A stretch of 64,000 nucleotides of DNA from Cedecea lapagei (GTDB lineage: Bacteria > Pseudomonadota > Gammaproteobacteria > Enterobacterales > Enterobacteriaceae). Of the stretch, positions 25,405 to 35,979 are shown one piece after another; within the stretch, counting starts at the first letter, position 1; each line of letters begins with the position of its first letter. The translations under genes and the position numbers were made by a program. Below the pieces are notes generated by a model that had not been told where the DNA came from, searched no databases, and saw only the letters and a list, made by a program, of their open reading frames with translations. Location of the stretch: the NCBI RefSeq assembly GCF_900635955.1, contig NZ_LR134201.1, forward strand, positions 4,154,001 through 4,218,000, read 5' to 3'.

Positions 25405-26433
25405 ATGGCACACATTGTAACCCTAAATCCCCCTCACAGAGAAGATTGGTTAACGCAACTTGCCGATGTTATAACCGATCCTGATGAACTGCTGCACATT
25501 TTAAATGTTGCCGCTGATGAAGAATTGCTTGCCGGACGTGAAGCAAGGCGACTTTTCGCGCTGCGAGTCCCCCGCGCGTTTGTCGCGCGCATGGAAAAAG
25601 GCAACCCTGCCGACCCGCTGCTGCGCCAGGTCCTGACGGCAAAACAGGAGTTCGTTGCCGCGCCCGGCTTCACAACAGACCCTCTGGAAGAGCAGCACAG
25701 CGTGGTTCCGGGCCTGTTACATAAATACCGAAACCGGGCCCTGCTGCTGGTAAAAGGCGGCTGCGCCGTGAACTGCCGCTACTGCTTCCGTCGCCATTTT
25801 CCCTACGCCGACAACCAGGGTAATAAACGCAACTGGCAGACCGCGCTCGCCTACATCAGCGAACACCCGGAGCTGGACGAAATTATTTTCTCCGGCGGCG
25901 ACCCGCTGATGGCAAAAGATCACGAGCTGGACTGGCTCATCAGCGAGCTGGAAGCCATTCCCCACATCAAACGTCTGCGCATTCACAGCCGCCTGCCGAT
26001 CGTTATTCCTGCCCGCATCACCGACGCGCTGGCGGCAAGGATAGCCCGCTCATCGCTTCAGGTACTGCTGGTCAATCACATTAACCATGCCCAGGAGATT
26101 GGCGACGACTTCCGTCAGGCGATGGTAAAGCTGCGCCAGGCGGGCGTTACGTTACTCAATCAGAGCGTGCTGCTGCGCGGCGTGAACGACAGTGCGCAGA
26201 CGCTGGCAGACCTTAGCAATGCTTTATTTGATGCGGGCGTGATGCCGTACTACCTGCACGTGCTCGACAGGGTCCAGGGCGCGGCGCACTTTATGGTAGA
26301 AGACGAAGAGGCACGGGCTATTATGCGCGAGCTGCTGACGCTGGTTTCTGGTTATATGGTGCCGAAGCTGGCAAGAGAGATAGGCGGCGAGCCAAGTAAA
26401 ACGCCGCTGGATTTGCAATTGCGACAGAAGTGA
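25405..26433 (+). CDS. epmB: Lysine 2,3-aminomutase EpmB (YjeK)
   Basis: A 342-residue radical-SAM enzyme that converts (S)-lysine to (R)-beta-lysine for EF-P. The [4Fe-4S] motif CAVNCRYC lies near residue 120 within KGGCAVNCRYCFRRHFPY, followed by FSGGDPLM. The PLP lysine region is near MVPKLAREIGGE at the C terminus. The ATG at 25405 matches the E. coli N terminus MAHIVTLNPP. It is divergent from efp with 41 bp between them. Confidence 0.95.
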   Translation: MAHIVTLNPPHREDWLTQLADVITDPDELLHILNVAADEELLAGREARRLFALRVPRAFVARMEKGNPADPLLRQVLTAKQEFVAAPGFTTDPLEEQHSVVPGLLHKYRNRALLLVKGGCAVNCRYCFRRHFPYADNQGNKRNWQTALAYISEHPELDEIIFSGGDPLMAKDHELDWLISELEAIPHIKRLRIHSRLPIVIPARITDALAARIARSSLQVLLVNHINHAQEIGDDFRQAMVKLRQAGVTLLNQSVLLRGVNDSAQTLADLSNALFDAGVMPYYLHVLDRVQGAAHFMVEDEEARAIMRELLTLVSGYMVPKLAREIGGEPSKTPLDLQLRQK

Positions 26434-26443
26434 GAGCGTAGCG

Positions 26444-26479
26444 CCCTCACCCTAACCCTCTCCTTCAGGAGAGGGGAAT
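26444..26479. repeat. REP-like palindromic repeat, copy 1
   Basis: CCCTCACCCTAACCCTCTCC, then a short loop and GGAGAGGGGAAT. A nearly identical copy lies at 60861-60899 and a variant sits inside dsbD. It lies between convergent epmB and yjeI. Confidence 0.75.
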
Positions 26480-26489
26480 ACTTACCCGA

Positions 26490-26843
26490 TCAGTTCGGGC
26501 ACTTATAAACCTGGCCGGTCATTTTGCTGGCCGTTGGCGCAAAGCTGGAGAGCAGCGTCTGGCTTGGGCTGCTTACGCCATACAGGACGTTACCGCCCAT
26601 CTCGGCCGCATTGTTACGCAGGGCATTTGCCGCGCCACGCATTGAGCCGCCTTCATCGCCGTGCTGGCCGGACAGCCAGTTGCTCTGCTCACCGGTAGCG
26701 GTGCCCAGCAGACGGCATTCGCTGCCCGGTTTGTCTTCCACAAAACGAACGCTCTGGCCGCTGGAGCTCAGCTGATTGCCCGTGCTACATCCTGCCAGCA
26801 GCAGCGCTGCCACAACCACTCCAGATGAGACTTTCATGCGCAT
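26490..26843 (-). CDS. yjeI: DUF4156 lipoprotein YjeI
   Basis: A 117-residue lipoprotein of unknown function. Lipobox LAGC is at about residues 18-21 after a short signal, and the mature part carries the conserved SNWLSGQHGDEGGSMRGAAN. The C terminus GQVYKCPN matches E. coli YjeI. The start is taken at 26843; an ATG two codons further in is also possible. It is convergent with epmB and lies downstream of groL. Confidence 0.9.
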   Translation of the reverse strand: MRMKVSSGVVVAALLLAGCSTGNQLSSSGQSVRFVEDKPGSECRLLGTATGEQSNWLSGQHGDEGGSMRGAANALRNNAAEMGGNVLYGVSSPSQTLLSSFAPTASKMTGQVYKCPN

Positions 26844-26917
26844 GTTATTCCCCGTAATCAAGGTATTGAGCCGTTATCGCCCGGTAAGACCTTATACCAG
26901 ACTGTGAACAAAAGAAA

Positions 26918-26952
26918 AAACCCCCAGACATTTCTGACTGAGGGTTTCTTTA
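26918..26952 (-). terminator. groESL operon terminator
   Basis: On the minus strand, AAACCCTCAGTCA and TGTCTGGGGGTTT pair around GAAA and run into TTTTC. It ends the groS-groL transcript 20 bp behind the groL stop. Confidence 0.8.
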
Positions 26953-26972
26953 ACACAAGGTGCTAAGGCGAA

Positions 26973-28619
<1,647 letters not shown>

Positions 28620-28659
28620 TTCTTCTATTCCTCAAATTCGTTCAGGTTCGTGCGTCAAA

Positions 28660-28953
28660 TTACGCTTCAACAATCGCCAGGATGTCGCTTTCGGACATGA
28701 TCAGCACTTCTTCGTTGTCGATTTTCTCGGACTTCACGCCGTAGCCATCGTTGAAAATAACGATGTCACCCACTTTCACGTCCAGCGGCTGCACGCTACC
28801 GTTTTCCAGGATGCGGCCTTTACCGACAGCGATGATCTCGCCACGAGTTGATTTGCCCGCTGCGGAGCCAGTCAGAACGATGCCGCCCGCAGATTTGGAC
28901 TCAACTTCTTTACGCTTGACGATGACACGATCATGTAATGGACGAATGCTCAT
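28660..28953 (-). CDS. groS: Co-chaperonin GroES (Hsp10)
   Basis: A 97-residue lid protein of the GroEL ring. The N terminus MSIRPLHDRVIVKRKEVE and the mobile loop region SAGGIVLTGSAAGKS are clear. It is the promoter-proximal gene of the operon, preceded by a sigma-32 promoter. The ribosome site is AAAGGAGAG. Confidence 0.97.
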   Translation of the reverse strand: MSIRPLHDRVIVKRKEVESKSAGGIVLTGSAAGKSTRGEIIAVGKGRILENGSVQPLDVKVGDIVIFNDGYGVKSEKIDNEEVLIMSESDILAIVEA

Positions 28954-29032
28954 TGATAGCTCTCCTTTGAGAAAGTCAGTATCAGATAGTTAGGTAACGC
29001 CGTCCCATACGGGTTATCGGCTGGTGACCTGA

Positions 29033-29064
29033 TTAATGGGGATGCGCCTTCCCCCCTTCAAGGG
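29033..29064 (-). promoter_or_regulatory. Sigma-32 heat-shock promoter of groES-groEL
   Basis: On the minus strand, CCCTTGAA (29057-29064) and CCCCATTAA (29033-29041) match the heat-shock -35 and -10 elements with 15 bp between them. It lies about 80 bp upstream of groS, as in E. coli. Confidence 0.85.
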
Positions 29065-29089
29065 GGGGAAAACAAAAAAAATCTAAAAA

Positions 29090-29566
29090 TTAACGATCGT
29101 CACGATGCTGGTCGTCGAGGCGCTTTGGCCCGTCGTCTTTACGCTGGAACTCGCCGTCAAAGGTATTGCCGCCTTCGCTGCCGGCGCTAAAGCCGCCGCC
29201 CGGCATGCGGGAGAAGCGTAAATGCGGCATCAGCTTCAGCGTCAGGTGCTTTTGCACCGGCGGCAGCAGCAGCAGCAGGCCGAGGAAGTCGGTAAAGAAC
29301 CCCGGCAGCAGCAGCAGGATACCGGCCATGATCAGCGAGACGCTTTTGATCATCTCTGCCGCCGGGCTTTCGCCCGCCGCCATCTTCTGCTGCATCAGCA
29401 TCAGATTTTTAAAGCCCTGGTTACGCACCAGCGACAGCCCTATCACCGAAGTGAAAATAACCAGAATCAGGGTCATAAAGACCCCCAGAACGTGTGCCAC
29501 CTGTATGAACAGCGAAATTTCGATGTAGACATAGAGGAAAAAGGCAATAAACGGGATCCAGCGCAC
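29090..29566 (-). CDS. fxsA: Membrane protein FxsA
   Basis: A 158-residue inner-membrane protein with an N-terminal pair of membrane segments (about residues 5-48) and a second pair near 75-105, then a hydrophilic, charged tail. In E. coli FxsA overproduction relieves exclusion of phage T7 by F plasmids. It keeps the conserved place between groES and aspA, divergent from aspA. Confidence 0.92.
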   Translation of the reverse strand: MRWIPFIAFFLYVYIEISLFIQVAHVLGVFMTLILVIFTSVIGLSLVRNQGFKNLMLMQQKMAAGESPAAEMIKSVSLIMAGILLLLPGFFTDFLGLLLLLPPVQKHLTLKLMPHLRFSRMPGGGFSAGSEGGNTFDGEFQRKDDGPKRLDDQHRDDR

Positions 29567-29705
29567 TATACGCTCCTGTCAGCGGGCGAGTCCGGAAACG
29601 GCCTCGCAAAAAATGGATTGGCAATGACGCGTAGGGGTGAAATGGCGACGGCGTAGACAAAAATCAATGCTTATTCGGTGAATTTTTTCTGGAAATTTTC
29701 AACTG

Positions 29706-29719
29706 TTGACCTATATCAC
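29706..29719 (+). promoter_or_regulatory. FNR-like site upstream of aspA
   Basis: TTGAC-CTAT-ATCAC matches eight of ten conserved FNR positions. It lies in the 344-bp fxsA-aspA gap (29567-29910), which otherwise holds the two divergent promoters and no gene. It fits anaerobic expression of aspA, or fxsA control, about 190 bp from aspA. Confidence 0.5.
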
Positions 29720-29754
29720 ATATTAATAATTGTTATGCGCAGCGGCTTTTAATA

Positions 29755-29770
29755 AGTGATCCAGGTTACT
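29755..29770 (+). promoter_or_regulatory. CRP-like site upstream of aspA
   Basis: AGTGA-N6-TTACT matches seven of ten CRP positions, 141 bp ahead of aspA. aspA is CRP-controlled in E. coli, so the site is plausible but not proven. Confidence 0.35.
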
Positions 29771-29910
29771 GCTTTTCGCTATCATCAGCATATCATCACG
29801 ATAACGCGGCCGAATATGGACATAATCGTCGGCCTATTAAGCTCACAACCACATTTCGTGTGTGTGAATAAAACAGTGCATTTATCTGCAGCTTTACTAA
29901 GAAGGTTCAC

Positions 29911-31347
29911 ATGTTAAATAACATTCGTATCGAAGAAGATTTGTTGGGTACCAGGGAAGTGCCAGCGGATGCCTACTACGGCGTTCATACTCTGAGAGCG
30001 ATTGAAAACTTCTACATTAGCAACAGTAAAATCAGCGACATACCGGAGTTTGTACGCGGTATGGTGATGGTGAAAAAAGCGGCGGCAATGGCGAACAAGG
30101 AACTGCAAACCATTCCTAAAAGCATCGCGAACACCATCATTCAGGCCTGTGATGAAGTCCTGAACAACGGCAAATGCATGGATCAATTCCCGGTAGACGT
30201 TTACCAAGGCGGGGCCGGTACTTCAGTTAACATGAACACCAACGAAGTGCTCGCCAATATCGGTCTTGAGCTGATGGGCCACCAGAAAGGCGAATACCAG
30301 TTCCTGAACCCGAACGACCACGTCAACAAATGCCAGTCAACCAACGACGCCTACCCAACCGGCTTCCGCATCGCGGTGTACACCTCGATTATCAAACTGA
30401 TCGACGCCATCAATCAGCTGGGCGAAGGCTTCCAGCGTAAAGCGGTTGAGTTTGCTGAGATCCTGAAAATGGGCCGTACCCAGCTGCAGGACGCAGTACC
30501 GATGAGCCTGGGCCAGGAGTTCCACGCGTTCAACGTGCTGCTCACCGAAGAAACCAAAAACCTGCTGCGCACTGCGGAACTGCTGCTGGAAGTGAACCTT
30601 GGCGCAACCGCTATCGGCACACGCCTCAATACTCCGGATGGTTATCAGCAGCTGGCCGTACAGAAACTGGCGGAAGTCAGCGGCCTGGCGTGCGTCCCGG
30701 CGGAAGACCTGATTGAAGCCACTTCCGACTGCGGCGCATACGTCATGGTGCACAGCTCACTGAAGCGCCTGGCGGTGAAAATGTCCAAAATCTGTAACGA
30801 CCTGCGCCTGCTCTCTTCCGGCCCGCGAGCTGGCCTGAACGAAATCAACCTGCCGGAGCTGCAGGCAGGCTCCTCAATCATGCCGGCCAAAGTGAACCCG
30901 GTGGTCCCGGAAGTGGTGAACCAGGTCTGCTTCAAAGTGATCGGCAACGACACCACGGTAACCATGGCTTCCGAAGCGGGCCAGCTGCAGCTGAACGTGA
31001 TGGAGCCGGTGATTGGCCAGGCGATGTTCGAGTCCATCCATATTCTGACCAACGCCTGCTACAACCTGCTGGAAAAATGCGTCAACGGCATCACCGCCAA
31101 TAAAGAAGTGTGTGAGAGCTATGTGTACAACTCCATCGGCATCGTGACCTACCTGAACCCGTTCATTGGTCACCACAACGGCGACATCGTCGGTAAGATC
31201 TGCGCCGAGACCGGCAAGAGCGTACGCGAGGTCGTGCTGGAGCGCGGCCTGCTGACCGAAGCCGAGCTGGACGATATCTTCTCCGTCCACAACCTGATGC
31301 ACCCGGTCTACAAAGCTAAACGCTATACCGATGAAAGCGAACAATAA
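29911..31347 (+). CDS. aspA: Aspartate ammonia-lyase
   Basis: A 478-residue enzyme of the fumarase/aspartase superfamily that converts aspartate to fumarate and ammonia. The superfamily signature GSSIMPAKVNP is near residue 318, and TSVNMNTNEVLAN is near residue 101. It feeds fumarate to the reductase encoded 10 kb away, and dcuA downstream would exchange aspartate or fumarate for succinate. AAGAAGG stands eight bases before the ATG. A terminator separates it from dcuA. Confidence 0.97.
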   Translation: MLNNIRIEEDLLGTREVPADAYYGVHTLRAIENFYISNSKISDIPEFVRGMVMVKKAAAMANKELQTIPKSIANTIIQACDEVLNNGKCMDQFPVDVYQGGAGTSVNMNTNEVLANIGLELMGHQKGEYQFLNPNDHVNKCQSTNDAYPTGFRIAVYTSIIKLIDAINQLGEGFQRKAVEFAEILKMGRTQLQDAVPMSLGQEFHAFNVLLTEETKNLLRTAELLLEVNLGATAIGTRLNTPDGYQQLAVQKLAEVSGLACVPAEDLIEATSDCGAYVMVHSSLKRLAVKMSKICNDLRLLSSGPRAGLNEINLPELQAGSSIMPAKVNPVVPEVVNQVCFKVIGNDTTVTMASEAGQLQLNVMEPVIGQAMFESIHILTNACYNLLEKCVNGITANKEVCESYVYNSIGIVTYLNPFIGHHNGDIVGKICAETGKSVREVVLERGLLTEAELDDIFSVHNLMHPVYKAKRYTDESEQ

Positions 31348-31365
31348 TTCATCAGCCTGAAGGCC

Positions 31366-31401
31366 AAAAGGCACGTCCAGTCGGACGTGCCTTTTTCATT
31401 T
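31366..31401 (+). terminator. aspA terminator
   Basis: AAAAGGCACGTCC and GGACGTGCCTTTTT form a long perfect stem with a four- to five-base loop and a T run. Confidence 0.88.
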
Positions 31402-31461
31402 TAACGGTATACGAAAAAACAACATTCCATTTTCATCTCATTAAACATCAAGGAAGCAGCC

Positions 31462-32764
31462 ATGATAGTCATCGAGCTCATCATCGTGTTAGCAGCGATA
31501 TTTTTGGGGGGCAAGGCTTGGCGGTATAGGCATCGGCTATGCCGGGGGGCTGGGGGTTTTAATTCTCGCGGCGCTGGGCGTAAAACCTGGCAGTATTCCC
31601 TTCGACGTTATTTCAATCATTATGGCCGTGATAGCGGCCATCTCCGCGATGCAAATCGCGGGCGGCCTTGACTACCTGGTTCACCAGACCGAAAAACTGT
31701 TACGCAAGAACCCTAAATACATCACCATTCTTGCGCCTGTGGTGACTTACTTCCTGACTATCTTCGCCGGCACCGGCAATATTTCGCTGGCCACGCTGCC
31801 GGTTATCGCCGAAGTTGCCAAAGAGCAGGGCATCAAACCCTGCCGGCCGCTCTCGACGGCGGTGGTTTCTGCTCAGATAGCCATTACCGCCTCGCCCATC
31901 TCCGCCGCGGTGGTCTACATGTCTTCGGTGATGGAAGGTAACGGCGTCAGCTACATTCAACTGCTATCGGTGGTTATCCCTTCCACCCTGCTGGCGGTGC
32001 TGGTGATGTCGTTCCTGGTGTCCATCCTGTTTGACTCAAAACTGTCCAATGACCCGGTTTACCTCAAGCGCCTGGAAGAAGGCCTGATTGAGCTGCGCGG
32101 CGATAAACAAGTCGAGATCCAACCCCGCGCCAAAACCTCAGTATTTCTCTTCCTGCTCGGCGTGGTTGGCGTGGTTATCTATGCCATCGTCAACAGCCCA
32201 AGCCTCGGCCTCGTCGCTACGCCGCTGATGAACACCACCAATGCGATCCTGATTATTATGCTGTCGGTCGCCACCCTGACCACCGTTATCTGCGGCGTGG
32301 AAACAGACAGTATCCTGAGCTCCAGTACTTTCAAGGCCGGTATGAGCGCCTGTATTTGTATTCTGGGCGTAGCCTGGCTGGGCGATACCTTCGTCTCCGC
32401 CAACATTGACTGGATCAAAGAGACCGCAGGAAGCGTGATTCAGGGCCATCCGTGGCTGCTGGCGGTGATTTTCTTCTTCGCTTCAGCGCTGCTTTACTCC
32501 CAGGCTGCAACAGCCAAGGCGCTGATGCCGATGGCGCTGGCGCTCAGCGTCTCGCCGCTCACCGCCGTCGCTTCTTTTGCTGCCGTCTCCGGCCTGTTTA
32601 TTCTGCCTACCTACCCGACGCTGGTCGCCGCGGTACAGATGGACGATACCGGCACAACGCGCATCGGCAAATTTGTCTTCAATCACCCGTTCTTTATCCC
32701 CGGCACCATGGGCGTGGTGCTGGCCGTCTGCTTCGGCTTTCTGCTCGGCGGCGTGCTGCTGTAA
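31462..32764 (+). pseudogene. dcuA: dcuA (anaerobic C4-dicarboxylate antiporter) with a single-base frameshift
   Basis: The locus encodes DcuA, the inner-membrane aspartate/fumarate:succinate antiporter, but the frame breaks near codon 16. The first frame starts MIVIELIIVLAAIFLG and then leaves the family sequence. The second frame, open to 32764, carries the rest from about LGGIGIGYAGG onward. The break is at six Gs (31506-31511); removing one restores an uninterrupted 433-codon gene, exactly the E. coli length. All downstream sequence is well conserved, so the mutation is recent or the extra base is a sequencing error. An internal start at 31622 would lack the first membrane segments. Confidence 0.85.
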
Positions 32765-32851
32765 ATCTCTTCAAAGACGGGTTGTTATTCGGCCCGTCTT
32801 CCTCTCCTCATGCTATAGTCGAGGCCGTTTCCTCCCATAATGAGGTTTGTG

Positions 32852-33175
32852 ATGTCGATGACTCAGGCTGTCGTTGTCCTCTGTACCGCACCGGATGAAG
32901 CCAGCGCTCAGGACCTGGCCGCGAAAGTTCTGGCGGAAAAACTTGCCGCCTGCGTGACGCTGCTGCCGGGCGCGACTTCGCTCTATTACTGGGAAGGAAA
33001 ACTTGAGCAGGAGTATGAAGTCCAGATGCTGCTCAAGAGCGACGTGGAGCACCAGGAGGCGCTGCTTGCCTGCCTGAAGACCCATCACCCTTATCAAACG
33101 CCTGAACTGCTGGTTCTGCCAGTTGCACACGGAAACAGTGAATATCTCTCATGGCTTTACGCATCATTACGCTAG
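32852..33175 (+). CDS. cutA: Divalent-cation tolerance protein CutA
   Basis: A 107-residue trimeric ferredoxin-like protein starting MSMTQAVVVLCTAPDE, with the family core EKLAACVTLLPGATSLYYW near residue 35. The start at 32852 is favoured because GAGG stands eight bases upstream; four earlier in-frame codons are possible. It overlaps dsbD by 25 bp, as in E. coli, where both affect copper tolerance and cytochrome maturation. Confidence 0.93.
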   Translation: MSMTQAVVVLCTAPDEASAQDLAAKVLAEKLAACVTLLPGATSLYYWEGKLEQEYEVQMLLKSDVEHQEALLACLKTHHPYQTPELLVLPVAHGNSEYLSWLYASLR

Positions 33176-34881
33176 TCCTGCTGCTTTGCAGTTCGCAGGC
33201 CTTCGCCGGGCTGTTTGACGCCCAGAATAAAACCCAGTTTGTCCCGGTCGACCAGGCCTTTGCCTTCGACTTTCAGCAATCTGCTGGCCAGCTGACCCTC
33301 AACTGGCAGATAAAACCCGGCTATTACCTTTATCGCCAGCAGATAAAAGTGGTGCCCACCAGCGCAAACATTGCGCCGCTGGCGATCCCCAAAGGCAGCT
33401 GGCACGAAGATGAGTTCTACGGCAAAACCGAGATCTTCACCCAGCAGCTAAATCTGCCGATTACGGTTAAGGCTGCAGGCAAAGGCGCCTCGCTGAGCGT
33501 GACCTACCAGGGCTGCGCCGAAGCCGGGTTCTGCTACCCGCCGGAAACTCGCGTCGTGCCGTTGAGCGCTATTACTGCACCTGTTAATGAGAGCAATACA
33601 TCTTCCTCCCTCTCCCCTCACGGGGAGAGCGCCGGGGAGAGGGGCGCAGACAACTCCGCCCCCGCTTCGCTCCCCTTCTCCGCGCTGTGGGCATTCCTGA
33701 TCGGCATCGGTATCGCCTTCACCCCCTGCGTGCTGCCGATGTACCCGCTCATCTCCGGCATTGTGCTGGGCGGTAAACAACGCCTTTCCACAGCCCGGGC
33801 GCTGCTGCTGGCCTTTGTTTACGTCCAGGGCATGGCGCTGACCTACACCGCGCTTGGGCTCGTGGTCGCCGCCGCTGGCCTCCAGTTCCAGGCTGCGCTG
33901 CAGCATCCGTATGTGCTTATTGGCCTGTCGGTACTCTTTATCCTGCTCGCCGCCTCGATGTTCGGCCTGTTTACCCTGCAGCTGCCGTCGTCGCTGCAAA
34001 CTCGCCTGACGCTGATGAGCAATCGCCAGCAGGGCGGCTCGGCGGGCGGCGTCTTTGCCATGGGCGCGCTGGCCGGTCTTATATGCTCGCCGTGCACCAC
34101 CGCACCGCTTAGCGCCATCCTGCTGTACATCGCGCAAAGCGGAAATATGTGGCTCGGCGGCGGCACGCTTTACCTGTACGCGCTGGGTATGGGTCTGCCG
34201 CTTATTCTGATCACCGTCTTTGGCAACCGCCTGTTGCCAAAAAGCGGGCCATGGATGGAAAGCGTTAAAACCGCCTTTGGCTTTGTGATTCTGGCGCTGC
34301 CGGTATTCCTGCTGGAGCGCGTGCTTGGCGACACCTGGGGGCTGAGGCTGTGGAGCCTGCTGGGCGTTGCCTTCTTCGGCTGGGCATTTATCGTAAGCCT
34401 CGGGGCGAAGAAACCCTGGCTGCGCGTGCTGCAAATCATCCTGCTGGGTGCCGCCCTGGTCGCCGCGCGGCCGCTGCAGGACTGGGCTTTTGGCTCTCCG
34501 GTCTCCGCGCAGGCCGTCCCTCACCTCAGCTTTAGCAAAATAGCCAACGTTCAGCAGCTGGACGCTGCGCTGGCAAACGCGAAAGGCAAACCGGTGATGC
34601 TCGATTTGTACGCCGACTGGTGTGTGGCATGTAAAGAGTTTGAGAAATACACCTTTAGCGATCCGCAGGTGCAAAAAGCGCTTTCTGAGACCGTTTTACT
34701 CCAGGCCGACGTCACCGCAAACAACGCCGACGACAAGGCCCTGCTTAAGCATTTGCAGGTGCTTGGCCTGCCGACCATTTTATTCTTTGATGCTCAAGGC
34801 GTTGAACAGCCGGCAGACCGTGTGACGGGCTTTATGGACGCCACAGCGTTCAGCGAGCATTTGCGCAATCGCAGCCAGTAA
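33151..34881 (+). CDS. dsbD: Thiol:disulfide interchange protein DsbD
   Basis: A 576-residue inner-membrane protein that passes electrons from cytoplasmic thioredoxin to periplasmic DsbC, DsbG and CcmG. A signal peptide is followed by the N-terminal domain with GCAEAGFCYPP, then eight membrane helices with the redox cysteines in FTPCVLPMYPL and ICSPCTTAPL, then a C-terminal thioredoxin domain with DWCVACK. The linker near residues 150-165 is encoded by a REP-like palindrome kept in frame. Length is about ten residues more than E. coli, consistent with that insertion. Confidence 0.95.
   Translation: MALRIITLVLLLCSSQAFAGLFDAQNKTQFVPVDQAFAFDFQQSAGQLTLNWQIKPGYYLYRQQIKVVPTSANIAPLAIPKGSWHEDEFYGKTEIFTQQLNLPITVKAAGKGASLSVTYQGCAEAGFCYPPETRVVPLSAITAPVNESNTSSSLSPHGESAGERGADNSAPASLPFSALWAFLIGIGIAFTPCVLPMYPLISGIVLGGKQRLSTARALLLAFVYVQGMALTYTALGLVVAAAGLQFQAALQHPYVLIGLSVLFILLAASMFGLFTLQLPSSLQTRLTLMSNRQQGGSAGGVFAMGALAGLICSPCTTAPLSAILLYIAQSGNMWLGGGTLYLYALGMGLPLILITVFGNRLLPKSGPWMESVKTAFGFVILALPVFLLERVLGDTWGLRLWSLLGVAFFGWAFIVSLGAKKPWLRVLQIILLGAALVAARPLQDWAFGSPVSAQAVPHLSFSKIANVQQLDAALANAKGKPVMLDLYADWCVACKEFEKYTFSDPQVQKALSETVLLQADVTANNADDKALLKHLQVLGLPTILFFDAQGVEQPADRVTGFMDATAFSEHLRNRSQ
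33605..33644. repeat. REP-like palindrome inside the dsbD linker
   Basis: CCTCCCTCTCCCC, a spacer with a nested CGGGGAGAGC and then GGGGAGAGGGG. It resembles the intergenic repeats at 26444 and 60861. It encodes a stretch around SSLSPHGESAGERGAD in DsbD and does not break the frame. Confidence 0.65.
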
Positions 34882-34919
34882 ACAACACTAGATCCGTTGG
34901 GAAACGTAAGGAGAAGACA

Positions 34920-35495
34920 GTGCAACGCGAAGAAGTTTTAGAGCACGCCCTGCATGTCCTTGAACGTGAGGGCATTGCCAGCACGACGCTGGAGATGGTG
35001 GCGAAAGAAGCCGATTATCCGCTAGCAGAGGTTCGCCAGTTTTGGCCCGACAGCGAAGCCCTGCTGTACGACGCTCTGCGCTACCTGAGCTCGCAGGTGG
35101 ATGTCTGGCGGCGCCAGCTGATGCTGGACGAAGAGATGACGCCGGAGCAAAAGCTGCTTAAGCGCTACCACGCCCTGACCGAATGTGTCGGCAATCAACG
35201 CTATCCCGGCTGCCTGTTTATTGCCGCCTGTACCTTCTACCCCGATGCATCACACCCGATTCATCAGCTGGCGGACCAGCAGAAAAAAGCGGCCTGGGAG
35301 TACACTCACGAGCTGCTGACGCAGATGGAAGTCGACGATCCGACGATGGTCGCGCACCAAATGGAGCTGGTACTGGAAGGCTGTCTCAGCAAGCTACTGG
35401 TCAAGCGCAGCCAGGCGGATATCGACACGGCGAGAACCCTTGCGGAAGATATTCTTCGCTTTGCGCTGTGCCGCACCGGCGGGGCCTTAACCTGA
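34920..35495 (+). CDS. yjdC: TetR-family regulator YjdC
   Basis: A 191-residue TetR-like regulator with an N-terminal helix-turn-helix (about residues 5-50, IASTTLEMVAKEADYPLAEV) and a ligand-binding domain containing NQRYPGCLFIAACTFYPD near residue 93. It starts with GTG at 34920 behind GGAGAAG. It keeps its E. coli position between dsbD and tRNA-Phe. Its target and ligand are not known to me. Confidence 0.9.
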   Translation: MQREEVLEHALHVLEREGIASTTLEMVAKEADYPLAEVRQFWPDSEALLYDALRYLSSQVDVWRRQLMLDEEMTPEQKLLKRYHALTECVGNQRYPGCLFIAACTFYPDASHPIHQLADQQKKAAWEYTHELLTQMEVDDPTMVAHQMELVLEGCLSKLLVKRSQADIDTARTLAEDILRFALCRTGGALT

Positions 35496-35609
35496 AGCTC
35501 GCCCTTTTGTCGCCTTTGACTGAAAAGCAGCCAGTCAGCATAGTTTTAGGTATTTTTTATGACAAAGCCGTTGACGCCTGGCGGCCTTTACGGTTTAATG
35601 CGGCCCGTT

Positions 35610-35685
35610 GCCCGGATAGCTCAGTCGGTAGAGCAGGGGATTGAAAATCCCCGTGTCCTTGGTTCGATTCCGAGTCCGGGCACCA
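35610..35685 (+). tRNA. pheU: tRNA-Phe (GAA)
   Basis: A complete 76-base tRNA with encoded CCA. The acceptor stem is GCCCGGA/TCCGGGC, the anticodon GAA is at 35643-35645, and the T loop is GGTTCGATTCC. It sits behind yjdC at the pheU position, a well-known integration site for genomic islands. A terminator follows. Confidence 0.97.
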
Positions 35686-35696
35686 CTTTTTAGAAA

Positions 35697-35720
35697 AACC
35701 AGCCTACGGGCTGGTTTTTT
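35697..35720 (+). terminator. tRNA-Phe terminator
   Basis: AACCAGCC/GGCTGGTT stem followed by TTTTTT, 11 bases behind the tRNA. A second copy lies at 36009-36032. Confidence 0.88.
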
Positions 35721-35751
35721 GCTTTTGGGCTTATGGACTCTTCATCGAACA

Positions 35752-35975
35752 AGTTCGATTATTCGTCTCATCCTGAGACTCACCCCTCCGGGGCCAGCGT
35801 AAACGCTGTTCAAAAACGTTCCCGACGTTTTAGTATTCGTCTCATCCCTGAGGTTCACCCCTTCGGGGCCAGCGTAAACGCTGTTCAAAAACGTTCCCAA
35901 TGTTTTAGTATTTGCCTCATCCCTGAGGTTCACCCCTTCAGGGCCAGCGTAAACGCTGTTCAAACGCCTTTGGCG
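35752..35975. repeat. Three tandem 75-bp repeats behind tRNA-Phe
   Basis: Three units with a period of 74-75 bp each contain TCGTCTCATCC-type, CACCCC, GGGGCCAGCGTAAACGC and TTCAAAAACGTTCCC elements. The block starts downstream of the tRNA terminator and ends at a second copy of the tRNA 3' end. Because 75 is a multiple of three, the minus strand gives a 73-codon frame with a 25-residue period; I treat that as a by-product. Confidence 0.85.
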
Positions 35976-35979
35976 TTAG

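Noticed and set aside
33448..34674. A 408-codon minus-strand frame inside dsbD
   Set aside because: Antisense shadow, rich in Gln/Arg/His as expected from reverse reading of a membrane protein.
35742..35963. 73-codon minus-strand frame with a 25-residue period
   Set aside because: The period follows from the 75-bp DNA repeats; no ribosome site was seen, and it lies in a tRNA trailer region.
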